From positions 1 through 6,789 of the forward strand of contig CADCQX010000064.1 of NCBI GenBank assembly GCA_902803695.1: DNA of 6,789 nt, written 5' to 3'. Origin of the DNA: Oscillospiraceae bacterium (GTDB taxonomy: Bacteria > Bacillota > Clostridia > Saccharofermentanales > Saccharofermentanaceae). The notes below the pieces were generated by a model. That model worked only from the letters and a program-made list of their open reading frames with translations, had not been told where the DNA came from and did no database searches. Shown one piece after another: positions 1 to 5,384 of the stretch. The position numbers and the translations under genes are program-made. Each line of letters opens with the position of its first letter. Position 1 is the first letter of the stretch.

Positions 1-151
1 CACAGCAGTTCCTGTTATCAGAGAGAACTGCGAAGTTATCACGGGTCACACTTATGATCCTTCTTCTTCCGAGGATGTCGAGAAATTTGCAAACGACTAT
101 CTCTTGGATCTTATGGAGAAGGAGCGTCTTGAGGAAGATCAGGCTTTCTGA
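1..151 (+). CDS. 3' end of an unassigned gene (partial)
   Basis: An open frame enters from the left edge and ends at TGA 149-151. It leaves 49 readable residues, starting TAVPVIRENCEVITGH and ending ERLEEDQAF. The last third is a charged, probably helical tail. The pattern of a short beta-like PVI segment, an EVITG turn and a closing acidic helix loosely resembles the C-terminus of PlsC-type acyltransferases, but no catalytic motif lies inside the window, so that is only a guess. A good intrinsic terminator begins about 27 bases after the stop, so this gene probably ends its own transcript. That the frame is coding is supported by its position just before the terminator and by codon choice resembling its neighbours. 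Confidence 0.55.
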   Translation, partial: TAVPVIRENCEVITGHTYDPSSSEDVEKFANDYLLDLMEKERLEEDQAF

Positions 152-177
152 TCTCCTGATTGATTAGATTCATAGGG

Positions 178-214
178 AGGCTCCGCTATATCAAGGCGGA
201 GCTTTTCCTTTTTT
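178..214 (+). terminator. Intrinsic terminator after the first gene
   Basis: The arms GCTCCGC (180-186) and GCGGAGC (196-202) are perfectly complementary around a nine-base loop. They are followed by a T-rich run (203-214). This is a classical Rho-independent terminator for the gene ending at 151. It lies only about 30 bases before tyrS, so tyrS needs its own promoter or depends on read-through. Confidence 0.85.
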
Positions 215-246
215 AACAGACTTTATATATTTGAGAGGATACAAAA

Positions 247-1476
247 ATGACTAAGAACGTATTTGACATACTGGAAGAACGCGGCTACATCTCGCAGGCA
301 ACACACAGAGACGAGATCTATGAGCTCTTGTCCAAGCCGGGTGTCAGTTTCTATATCGGCTTTGATCCTACGGCAGACAGCCTTCATGTCGGTCACTTCC
401 TTCAGATGATGGTCATGAGCCATATGCAGAAAGCAGGCCACAGACCGATCGCTCTTATGGGTGGCGGTACTGCAATGATCGGCGATCCTTCAGGAAGATC
501 CGATATGCGTCAGATAATGACAATAGAGACTATCGACCACAACGTTGAGTGCTTCAAGAAGCAGATGGGTAAGGTCGTTGACTTCAGTGACGGTAAAGCT
601 TTGATCGTCAATAACGGTGACTGGCTCAGAAACCTCAACTACATGGAGTTCATGCGTGATATCGGACCTCACTTCTCGGTTAACAGAATGCTTACGGCTG
701 AGTGCTACAAGCAAAGACTCGAGAAAGGTCTTACATTCCTTGAGTTCACATACATGCTCATGCAGAGCTATGACTTCTACTACCTGCATAAGAAATATGA
801 TTGCTGCCTCGAGCTCGGCGGTGACGATCAGTGGTCCAACATCATCGGTGGTGTTGAACTCATCAGAAGAAAGGACCAGGCACCTGCATATGGTCTTACA
901 TTTACTTTGCTTACCAACAGTGAAGGTAAGAAGATGGGTAAGACTGCAAAGGGTGCAGTATGGCTCGATCCTAATAAGACAAGTCCGTTCGATTTCTACC
1001 AGTACTGGAGAAATGTTGATGATGCTGATGTTATCAAGTGTATGAAGCTTCTTACATTCATCGAGATGGATGAGATCAATGAGTACGCTAAACTTACTGA
1101 TGCTGCTATCAACGAAGCTAAGAAGAGACTTGCTTTTGAAGTAACAAAGATCGTTCACGGCGAAGAGACTGCTCTTGAGGTTAAGAAGCAGGCGGAGGAC
1201 ATTTTCGAGAACAGCGGTAAGTCAGAGAATATGAATACTACTGAGATCTCAGGTGACGAGATTTCTGCAGGCCTTCAGTTGGCAGACGTTCTCGTTAAGG
1301 CCGGCATCGTTAAGTCCAAGGGTGAAGCAAAGCGTCTTATGGCTCAGAAGGGTATCTACCTGAATGATGTCGTGATCGAGGATCCTTTCTATGCTCTTAA
1401 GAGTGAAGATTTTACTGATTCCGAGGCTATTGTCCGTAAAGGAAAGAAAGTATTCCACCGTCTGATGCTCAAATAA
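247..1476 (+). CDS. tyrS: Tyrosyl-tRNA synthetase (TyrRS)
   Basis: This cytoplasmic class I aminoacyl-tRNA synthetase charges tRNA-Tyr with tyrosine using ATP. At 409 residues it has the usual length for the bacterial enzyme. The Rossmann catalytic domain carries the tyrosine/ATP pocket Y36-x-G38-x-D40 and T42, the HIGH-type motif HVGH at 47-50, and Y169, Q173 and D176 for tyrosine recognition. The GGDDQWSNI block is at 191-199 and the KMSKS-type loop appears as KMGKT at 229-233. These positions match the well-studied Geobacillus enzyme almost residue for residue. The C-terminal part from about 340 is an S4-like RNA-binding domain (LADVLVKAGIVKSKGEAKRL). The start is set by GAGAGG at 233-238, eight bases before ATG. 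The 95-base leader has no T-box element, although many Bacillota tyrS genes have one. A TATATA at 224-229 could be a -10, but I see no good -35. Confidence 0.98.
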   Translation: MTKNVFDILEERGYISQATHRDEIYELLSKPGVSFYIGFDPTADSLHVGHFLQMMVMSHMQKAGHRPIALMGGGTAMIGDPSGRSDMRQIMTIETIDHNVECFKKQMGKVVDFSDGKALIVNNGDWLRNLNYMEFMRDIGPHFSVNRMLTAECYKQRLEKGLTFLEFTYMLMQSYDFYYLHKKYDCCLELGGDDQWSNIIGGVELIRRKDQAPAYGLTFTLLTNSEGKKMGKTAKGAVWLDPNKTSPFDFYQYWRNVDDADVIKCMKLLTFIEMDEINEYAKLTDAAINEAKKRLAFEVTKIVHGEETALEVKKQAEDIFENSGKSENMNTTEISGDEISAGLQLADVLVKAGIVKSKGEAKRLMAQKGIYLNDVVIEDPFYALKSEDFTDSEAIVRKGKKVFHRLMLK

Positions 1477-1504
1477 TTCGCTTATTTTGTTTGTAAAAAA
1501 ACTT

Positions 1505-1549
1505 TTGACTATCAAATATTGCATTTTATCTATTAAAATATGCTATAAC
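1505..1549 (+). promoter_or_regulatory. Candidate promoter of the tandem lipoprotein pair
   Basis: The AT-rich gap after tyrS holds two overlapping possibilities. One is an extended -10, TGC-TATAAC (1541-1549), with TTGCAT at 1519-1524 as a -35 at a rather long 19-base spacing. The other is TTGACT (1505-1510) paired with TATTAA (1531-1536) at 20 bases. The extended -10 is the better candidate. No strong terminator is visible for tyrS (only an all-AT hairpin around its stop), so some read-through is possible. Confidence 0.4.
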
Positions 1550-1590
1550 TGTGGTATCATAAACTTGCAAAAATGAATGGAGGTATTCAT

Positions 1591-2112
1591 ATGAAGAAGA
1601 TTAAGGGTGTAGTAGCGGTTCTTCTTTTGACAGCTATGGTAGTCAGCTTTGCTGGTTGCGGCAGTGTAAAAGAGATCGCGGCAAAGGATTTCAAGAGCGC
1701 TGTAAAGGATGTTCTTGACTGTGATAAGGAAGACATCTACGAGAACGAGTCTAAGGACTATACTACTATCGATTACGATGGTGAGGACTACGACAAGTAT
1801 CATGTTACTTTCACTGAGTATGACGATGAGGAAGAGGCACAGTATTCTTTTGATTCCAGAGTCATGAATTATAAGTTCATTAAGGATCATGACGGTATCG
1901 AAGGTAAGCTTAAGAGTACTAAGAGTTATATAGTTATGGATGCAGAGGTCACTTCATCTTATGACGGAGATTCCAACGACAGATACGGTGGAATTTATTT
2001 CACAGGTACAACAATAATCACTATCTACACAAGCACAGGCAAAGACAAGGATAAGGATGTTATCGATGAGTTGCTTGAAGAACTTGGCCTTCCTAAGCCA
2101 AGCAGAGCATAA
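1591..2112 (+). CDS. Small acidic lipoprotein, tandem copy 1
   Basis: This is a predicted membrane-anchored, exported lipoprotein of 173 residues with no recognised function. ATG 1591 is chosen over the upstream in-frame ATG at 1573 because GGAGG (1579-1583) sits seven bases before it and the protein then begins with a normal signal peptide: MKK, a hydrophobic stretch at 7-18, and lipobox-like SFAGC with the acceptor Cys at 23. Phe at -3 of the lipobox is unusual. The mature part has the short blocks KDFKSAVKDVLDCDKED, YDDEEEAQYSFD, KFIKDHDGIEGKLK, YGGIYF and a C-terminal STGKDKDKDV followed by LGLPKPSRA. It is rich in Asp, Glu, Lys and Tyr and has no other membrane segment. The next gene, 24 bases downstream, encodes a paralogue with the same block order, so the two are surely co-transcribed and arose by duplication. 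Confidence 0.88.
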   Translation: MKKIKGVVAVLLLTAMVVSFAGCGSVKEIAAKDFKSAVKDVLDCDKEDIYENESKDYTTIDYDGEDYDKYHVTFTEYDDEEEAQYSFDSRVMNYKFIKDHDGIEGKLKSTKSYIVMDAEVTSSYDGDSNDRYGGIYFTGTTIITIYTSTGKDKDKDVIDELLEELGLPKPSRA

Positions 2113-2136
2113 TTGCATGATGGAGGTTATTAGATT

Positions 2137-2673
2137 ATGAAGAATTTTAAGCGTTTTGTAGCAGTTGCACTTGTTGCTGTTATGGCAATGGGATTTGCAG
2201 GATGCGGTGTTAAGAAGATCGAAGAGAAGGACTTCAAGGATGTAGTTAAGGACATCATGGATGCCGACAAGGAGGATTTCTCCGAGTACGAAGGTAAGGA
2301 AACAGGTGTTGACTATATCGAGACAGAACTCTATTATCGCGGTGAGGATTCCGATAAGTTCACAATCAGATTTGAAGAGTATGAGGACGAAGAAGCAGCT
2401 CAGTATGCTTTCGACGAGACATACTATTCAATCAAATTCATCAAGGAACACGATGGTATCGACGGTAAGGTTAAGATCTCTAAGAAATACATCACATTTG
2501 ATGCTGAGATCGAGCCATACTATGATGCTGATAGCCAGGATACCTACGGTGGTATTTATATTTCAGGTCCATATATCTATACGATCGAGTGCTCAACAGG
2601 TAAAGATAAGGACAAGGATGTAGTTGATGACCTTCTTAAGGAACTCGGACTTCCACGTCCAAGCAGAGCATAA
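2137..2673 (+). CDS. Small acidic lipoprotein, tandem copy 2
   Basis: This 178-residue paralogue of the preceding gene is predicted to be exported and lipid-anchored; its function is unknown. The signal peptide (MKNFKRFVAVALVAVMAMGFAGC) puts the acceptor Cys at 23, exactly as in copy 1 and again with Phe at -3. Shared blocks in the same order include KDFKDVVKDIMDADKED, EDEEAAQYAFD, KFIKEHDGIDGKVK, YGGIYISG, an identical ten-residue STGKDKDKDV, and the ending LGLPRPSRA. The extra length is mainly a short insertion near residues 55-65 (IETELYYRG). GGAGG at 2122-2126 precedes ATG by ten bases. A strong terminator begins 22 bases after the stop, so the two genes form a closed bicistronic unit. 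The conserved blocks imply a folded domain rather than a disordered linker. Confidence 0.9.
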   Translation: MKNFKRFVAVALVAVMAMGFAGCGVKKIEEKDFKDVVKDIMDADKEDFSEYEGKETGVDYIETELYYRGEDSDKFTIRFEEYEDEEAAQYAFDETYYSIKFIKEHDGIDGKVKISKKYITFDAEIEPYYDADSQDTYGGIYISGPYIYTIECSTGKDKDKDVVDDLLKELGLPRPSRA

Positions 2674-2695
2674 GCTCCTAAACAATGAATTATTC

Positions 2696-2728
2696 AAGAC
2701 CTCGGACATTGTGTCCGGGGTCTTTTTT
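2696..2728 (+). terminator. Strong intrinsic terminator of the lipoprotein pair
   Basis: GACCTCGGACA (2698-2708) and TGTCCGGGGTC (2712-2722) pair over 11 bases with one T-G wobble around a TTG loop. The pairing extends outward by AA/TT, and six T residues follow (2723-2728). It ends the 1591-2673 transcript. Confidence 0.95.
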
Positions 2729-2761
2729 ATGCTAAGGACTGAAAAGGGAACATAAAATATA

Positions 2762-2790
2762 TTTACAAACATATGTTCGCGTTTTATAAT
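2762..2790 (+). promoter_or_regulatory. Sigma-A promoter of the DUF4130-type gene
   Basis: TTTACA (-35, 2762-2767) and TATAAT (-10, 2785-2790) are separated by the ideal 17 bases. This is the best-formed promoter in the window. It lies about 30 bases before the ribosome binding site of the gene starting at 2824 and just after the preceding terminator, so that gene begins its own transcript. Confidence 0.85.
2766..2779 (+). promoter_or_regulatory. Putative LexA operator (SOS box)
   Basis: CAAACATATGTTCG matches 13 of 14 bases of the symmetrical Bacillus-type LexA site CGAACATATGTTCG. It has the required half-sites spaced by four bases, and the central AAC-ATAT-GTT is fully palindromic. It overlaps the last two bases of the -35 and fills most of the spacer, where a bound repressor would block RNA polymerase. 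The single departure is A for G at the second position. The match is read directly from the sequence; LexA binding is inferred. Confidence 0.7.
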
Positions 2791-2823
2791 TAGTCCACAT
2801 ATCCTGAGAAGGAGGACGATCGT

Positions 2824-3561
2824 ATGAACAATGTAATAGATAGATTTATGTATGACGGTACCATAGAAGGCTTTCTTACAGTTGTAAAGTATTGCATTGA
2901 TCAGAAGGTCATGCCGCGCCAGATCAAGCCTGAAGCTGTCGTGGGAAGGACAGCCGAATACGATCAATACCGTTTTATAGGGTCTGATTATTCCGTAGCT
3001 GACAAGCTTTATAAGTTTGTCGGAAGAAGATCTTCAGCGGAAGTCCAGCAGATGATAAGCGATCTGTTTCTGACTTGTATCCCCAATATGGAAATGGATC
3101 TGTTCATCATGATCTGCAAGGCTATCAAATACGGTGCAGTAATAGCAGAAGACTACCAGGATGAACTCATGCGAAGGATCCAGTTTTCGATAAGGGACAT
3201 GTACAGAGAAGCGGCATCGGTTCTTCGTGAGCTGAATGTCTCCAGGATCGATAATGTTGCTTTTTCGGTGATCAATCCGAGAAACACGGTGTTGCCTGTA
3301 ATCTTCAAGAGCATATTAAGAGATGAGGCTTATGACGATGTGCTCGTTTATGATAAAAGGCACAGGATGGTCCTCATTAGGATAGATGAGACAGATGTGA
3401 TCCTTGACCTGACGAGAGTAAGGAATGCCGACTTCAGGTCTGTAGACGAACTATATAATAACCTCTGGCCGTATTTCAGGAGCGAACATGGCGCCGTGAC
3501 ACGTCAAGTGCACAAAGAAAAGGCTGATGAGCTGTCCAAGCTTTGGTATATAGCAGTTTGA
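2824..3561 (+). CDS. DUF4130/TIGR03915-type putative DNA repair protein
   Basis: This 245-residue predicted cytoplasmic protein resembles the family that usually accompanies a radical-SAM DNA modification/repair protein or is fused to uracil-DNA glycosylase. Its biochemical role is unknown. Support comes from the N-terminal block FMYDGTIEGFLTVVKYCIDQ (8-27), the central INPRNTVLPVIF (150-161) leading to DDVLVYDKRHRMVL (171-184), and a C-terminal DELYNNLWPYFRSEHGAVTR like the family's closing region. Compared with the pattern I remember, the HR-x2-GF-x-RF stretch before the INP block is degenerate (EAASVLRELNVSRI) and the usual MP-RYW ending is absent, so this is a divergent member. The start is fixed by AAGGAGG (2809-2815), eight bases before ATG. 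A strong promoter carrying an SOS box lies just upstream, consistent with a DNA-damage role. No radical-SAM partner is adjacent. The assignment is from memory of motifs, not a search. Confidence 0.72.
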   Translation: MNNVIDRFMYDGTIEGFLTVVKYCIDQKVMPRQIKPEAVVGRTAEYDQYRFIGSDYSVADKLYKFVGRRSSAEVQQMISDLFLTCIPNMEMDLFIMICKAIKYGAVIAEDYQDELMRRIQFSIRDMYREAASVLRELNVSRIDNVAFSVINPRNTVLPVIFKSILRDEAYDDVLVYDKRHRMVLIRIDETDVILDLTRVRNADFRSVDELYNNLWPYFRSEHGAVTRQVHKEKADELSKLWYIAV

Positions 3562-3586
3562 TAATATGTTATTATCTATACATAAA
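3558..3586 (+). promoter_or_regulatory. Weak candidate promoter/inverted repeat before the kinase gene
   Basis: TTGATA (3558-3563) and CATAAA (3581-3586) are spaced by 17 bases and could form a poor promoter. The same place holds a perfect inverted repeat, GATAAT-ATGTT-ATTATC (3560-3576), overlapping the stop of the preceding gene. It has no T-run after it and is AT-rich, so it does not look like a terminator. It could be an operator or chance. The kinase may instead be transcribed from the promoter at 2762. Confidence 0.25.
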
Positions 3587-3626
3587 GATTTGACAATAAG
3601 GGTTTATGGAAGAAGAGGTGTTATCG

Positions 3627-4148
3627 GTGTTGAACTCTTCTGTTATCTTGATAGGAATGCCGGGAAGCGGCAAATCGACGGTAGGCAAGATGCTTGCGAG
3701 AGAACTTGCCACGGATTTCTGCGACACAGATGATCTTATTACGCAGAGCACAGGTGAGAAACTCCAGGATACATTGGACAAAAGGGGCAGAGAGGGATTC
3801 CTTGATAAGGAGAGGAGAACCCTCATGGAATTTACTCCAAAGGCTCCAATGGTCATATCAACAGGAGGAAGCGTAGTACTCCACGAAGATGTTATGAAAA
3901 GACTTAAGACAATGGGCATCATTGTCTTTTTGGATGCAGATCTCCCTCTTATCAGAAAAAGACTATGGAATCTTGATTCAAGGGGTATAGTCTTTAATGG
4001 AAATGATGACGATATAATGACAGTATATAAGGAGAGGGAACCGCTTTATTACAAGTATGCGGACATACGGATACATATAAGACACAGGCATGTGGGAGAA
4101 ATCGTTAAAGAAATTCTGAAAGAATTGGATAAAAGACGGTTTATTTGA
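3627..4148 (+). CDS. Shikimate-kinase-like P-loop kinase
   Basis: This is a cytoplasmic nucleoside-triphosphate-dependent kinase of the shikimate kinase (AroK) fold; that enzyme phosphorylates shikimate in aromatic amino acid synthesis. From GTG 3627 it has 173 residues, the usual length. Visible are Walker A GMPGSGKST (10-18), the D33-x-D35 pair (FCDTDD), the STGGSVV block (78-84), R119 in the lid, and REPLYYKYAD (137-146). Several substrate positions differ from true AroK: FLDKE replaces FRxxE (58-62), so the shikimate-binding Arg is Leu59; GGS replaces GGG (80-82); and the lid reads SRGI rather than RPLL. It may belong to a sister group with another substrate. GTG 3627 is preferred because GAGGT (3615-3619) lies at the same spacing as in neighbouring genes and the protein then starts just before the first beta strand. 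ATG 3606 (180 residues) has only AAGGG three bases away; TTG 3630 is also possible. Confidence 0.8.
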   Translation: MLNSSVILIGMPGSGKSTVGKMLARELATDFCDTDDLITQSTGEKLQDTLDKRGREGFLDKERRTLMEFTPKAPMVISTGGSVVLHEDVMKRLKTMGIIVFLDADLPLIRKRLWNLDSRGIVFNGNDDDIMTVYKEREPLYYKYADIRIHIRHRHVGEIVKEILKELDKRRFI

Positions 4149-4187
4149 GTATTTGAATACTCTTATAATATGTAGTAGAATCCGATT

Positions 4188-4221
4188 GAACAATTATATG
4201 TTGTTCGCGGTATGTTATAAT
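4188..4221 (+). promoter_or_regulatory. Candidate extended -10 promoter with inverted repeat
   Basis: TGT-TATAAT (4213-4221) is an extended -10 element about 40 bases before the ribosome binding site of the 4272 gene. No good -35 is found at normal spacing; TTGAAC (4186-4191) is 24 bases away. At the -35 position lies an inverted repeat, GAACAA (4188-4193) and TTGTTC (4201-4206) with seven bases between, which could bind a regulator. A second TATAAT (4164-4169) lies just after the preceding stop, with no clear -35. Confidence 0.5.
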
Positions 4222-4271
4222 TATGACAACGAATCAGGTTGATTTGTATGCATAGTAATGGAGGACAGTTT

Positions 4272-5297
4272 ATGAAGAACAAGAAATTATTTGCGCTTTT
4301 GAGCTTGCTCATCGCAATCTCAATGTTGGGTGCATCACTTACTGCATGTGACAGCAAGTCAAAGAAGTCAGATAAGAAGAAGTCTAAGGTCGAGGATGAG
4401 GACGACGAAGACGACGACGAAGACGACGATGACGAAGACGACGACGAAGACGACGAAGACGACGATGACGACGATGAGGATGATGACGATGATGACGACG
4501 ATGACGATGACGACGACGATGACGACGACAACGGCGGCAAGAAGCCATCTGGCGGAAGTCTCACAATAAATGAAGATGTTATCTATGATGATGATGATAT
4601 CAAGGTAACGGTCTCTGATGTCGCTTATGATGATTGGTACGGCACACAGATCGAGCTTCTTATCGAGAATGGTACAGACGAAGATCTCAATTTCAGCGCA
4701 ACAAATGTATTTGTTAACGGATGTGTCGACAACACATATCTTTCCGAGGGTAGCGTAAGTGCCGGTAAGAAGACATATGCTAAGCTTTCTCTCCGTGATG
4801 AGGATCTTGCAACTTACTACAACATCAAGAGTATAGGTAATATCTCATTTGAGCTTTATGCAACAAATGATGATTGGGATTATATTATTGATCACGAAGT
4901 AATCGAGCTTACAACAAACCTTAAGGCTGATGAGCCATCATTCAAGGAAGACGTAGTTCTTTATGATGAGGGCGGAATCTATATCGCTGCAAGATTTGCT
5001 CCAAGCGAGGGCGATTACGGATACAATCAGGTTCTTGTATACTGTGAGAACAACACAGATAATGAGTACAATTTCGGTGTTGATACATTGGATGTTAACG
5101 GATTCACAATCGGTGGTTTCATGTATCTGACACTTCCTGGCGATAAGATCGGTGTTGGAACGATCGGTATCTATGATTCAGATCTCGAAGAGAATCATAT
5201 TGATGAGATCGAAGAGATGCAGCTTTCTGTTTCTGTTCAGAACTATGATGACTGGCAGGATAAGTTCGTTACAGATACTGTAGATGTTCCTGTATAA
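4272..5297 (+). CDS. Two-domain lipoprotein with poly-acidic linker
   Basis: This 341-residue exported, lipid-anchored protein has no known function. ATG 4272 is supported by GGAGG (4260-4264) seven bases upstream. The signal peptide MKNKKLFALLSLLIAISMLG runs to a canonical lipobox LTAC with Cys26. After a Lys/Ser-rich stretch (27-39) comes an unbroken acidic run at 41-86 of 46 residues (38 Asp, 8 Glu). Then follow two beta-rich domains, about 97-215 and 222-341. Domain 1 has VIYDDDDIKVTVSDV, the strand IELLIENGTDEDLNF and FVNG; domain 2 repeats this plan with VVLYDEGGIYIAARF, VLVYCENNTDNEYNF and DVNG, so they look like an internal duplication. The run probably acts as an extended, cation-binding spacer that lifts the domains from the membrane (inference). 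The convergent gene at 5385-6398 encodes a homologue. The gene ends before a two-way terminator. Confidence 0.9.
   Translation: MKNKKLFALLSLLIAISMLGASLTACDSKSKKSDKKKSKVEDEDDEDDDEDDDDEDDDEDDEDDDDDDEDDDDDDDDDDDDDDDDDNGGKKPSGGSLTINEDVIYDDDDIKVTVSDVAYDDWYGTQIELLIENGTDEDLNFSATNVFVNGCVDNTYLSEGSVSAGKKTYAKLSLRDEDLATYYNIKSIGNISFELYATNDDWDYIIDHEVIELTTNLKADEPSFKEDVVLYDEGGIYIAARFAPSEGDYGYNQVLVYCENNTDNEYNFGVDTLDVNGFTIGGFMYLTLPGDKIGVGTIGIYDSDLEENHIDEIEEMQLSVSVQNYDDWQDKFVTDTVDVPV
4392..4529 (+). repeat. GAY/GAR trinucleotide tract coding 46 acidic residues
   Basis: These 138 bases are made only of GAC, GAT, GAA and GAG codons, that is 46 repeats of GAN. The Glu codons split the Asp runs into lengths 1, 2, 3, 4, 3, 2, 6 and 17. 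It is an imperfect trinucleotide microsatellite in which slippage would change the linker length without breaking the frame. Confidence 0.95.
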
Positions 5298-5329
5298 TCT
5301 ATCGGTCTGAAGAATAATCTGACATAACA

Positions 5330-5361
5330 AAGTCCCTGAGTTCTTACGAGCTCAGGGACTT
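5330..5361. terminator. Two-way terminator between convergent lipoprotein genes
   Basis: The arms AAGTCCCTGAGTTC (5330-5343) and GAGCTCAGGGACTT (5348-5361) pair over 14 bases with one T-G wobble around a TTAC loop. The hairpin lies 32 bases after the stop of the plus-strand gene and 23 bases beyond the stop of the minus-strand gene. T-rich sequence follows on both strands, though neither run is unbroken, so it can serve both genes. Confidence 0.85.
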
Positions 5362-5384
5362 ATTATTTGTTAAATATCTGATCG

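Noticed and set aside
152..246. Possible T-box leader before tyrS
   Set aside because: Many Bacillota tyrS genes have one, but only about 95 bases separate the genes, most of it the upstream gene's terminator, and no T-box consensus or antiterminator is visible.
490..1158. Long minus-strand open frame inside tyrS
   Set aside because: It lies opposite a fully conserved tyrS, has no recognisable domain, and is explained by codon bias of the real gene.
1573..1590. Earlier ATG for the first tandem lipoprotein
   Set aside because: It lies before the GGAGG site that serves ATG 1591 and would place six extra residues, including Asn and His, before the signal peptide.
4147..4162. GAGTAT-TTGA-ATACTC hairpin as a terminator of the kinase gene
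   Set aside because: The stem is only six AT-rich pairs, overlaps the stop codon, and has no T-run after it.
4188..4206. Second LexA box before the acidic lipoprotein
   Set aside because: The GAAC and GTTC half-sites are eleven bases apart, not the four that LexA needs; only a half-site match remains.
4239..4271. Upstream TTG start for the acidic lipoprotein
   Set aside because: The GGAGG at 4260-4264 is inside that extension, and ATG 4272 gives a standard lipoprotein signal peptide.
4163..4564. Minus-strand reading frame rich in poly-Ser opposite the acidic tract
   Set aside because: It is the antisense reading of the GAN repeat in a clearly coding gene with a signal peptide and ribosome binding site; nothing supports its expression.
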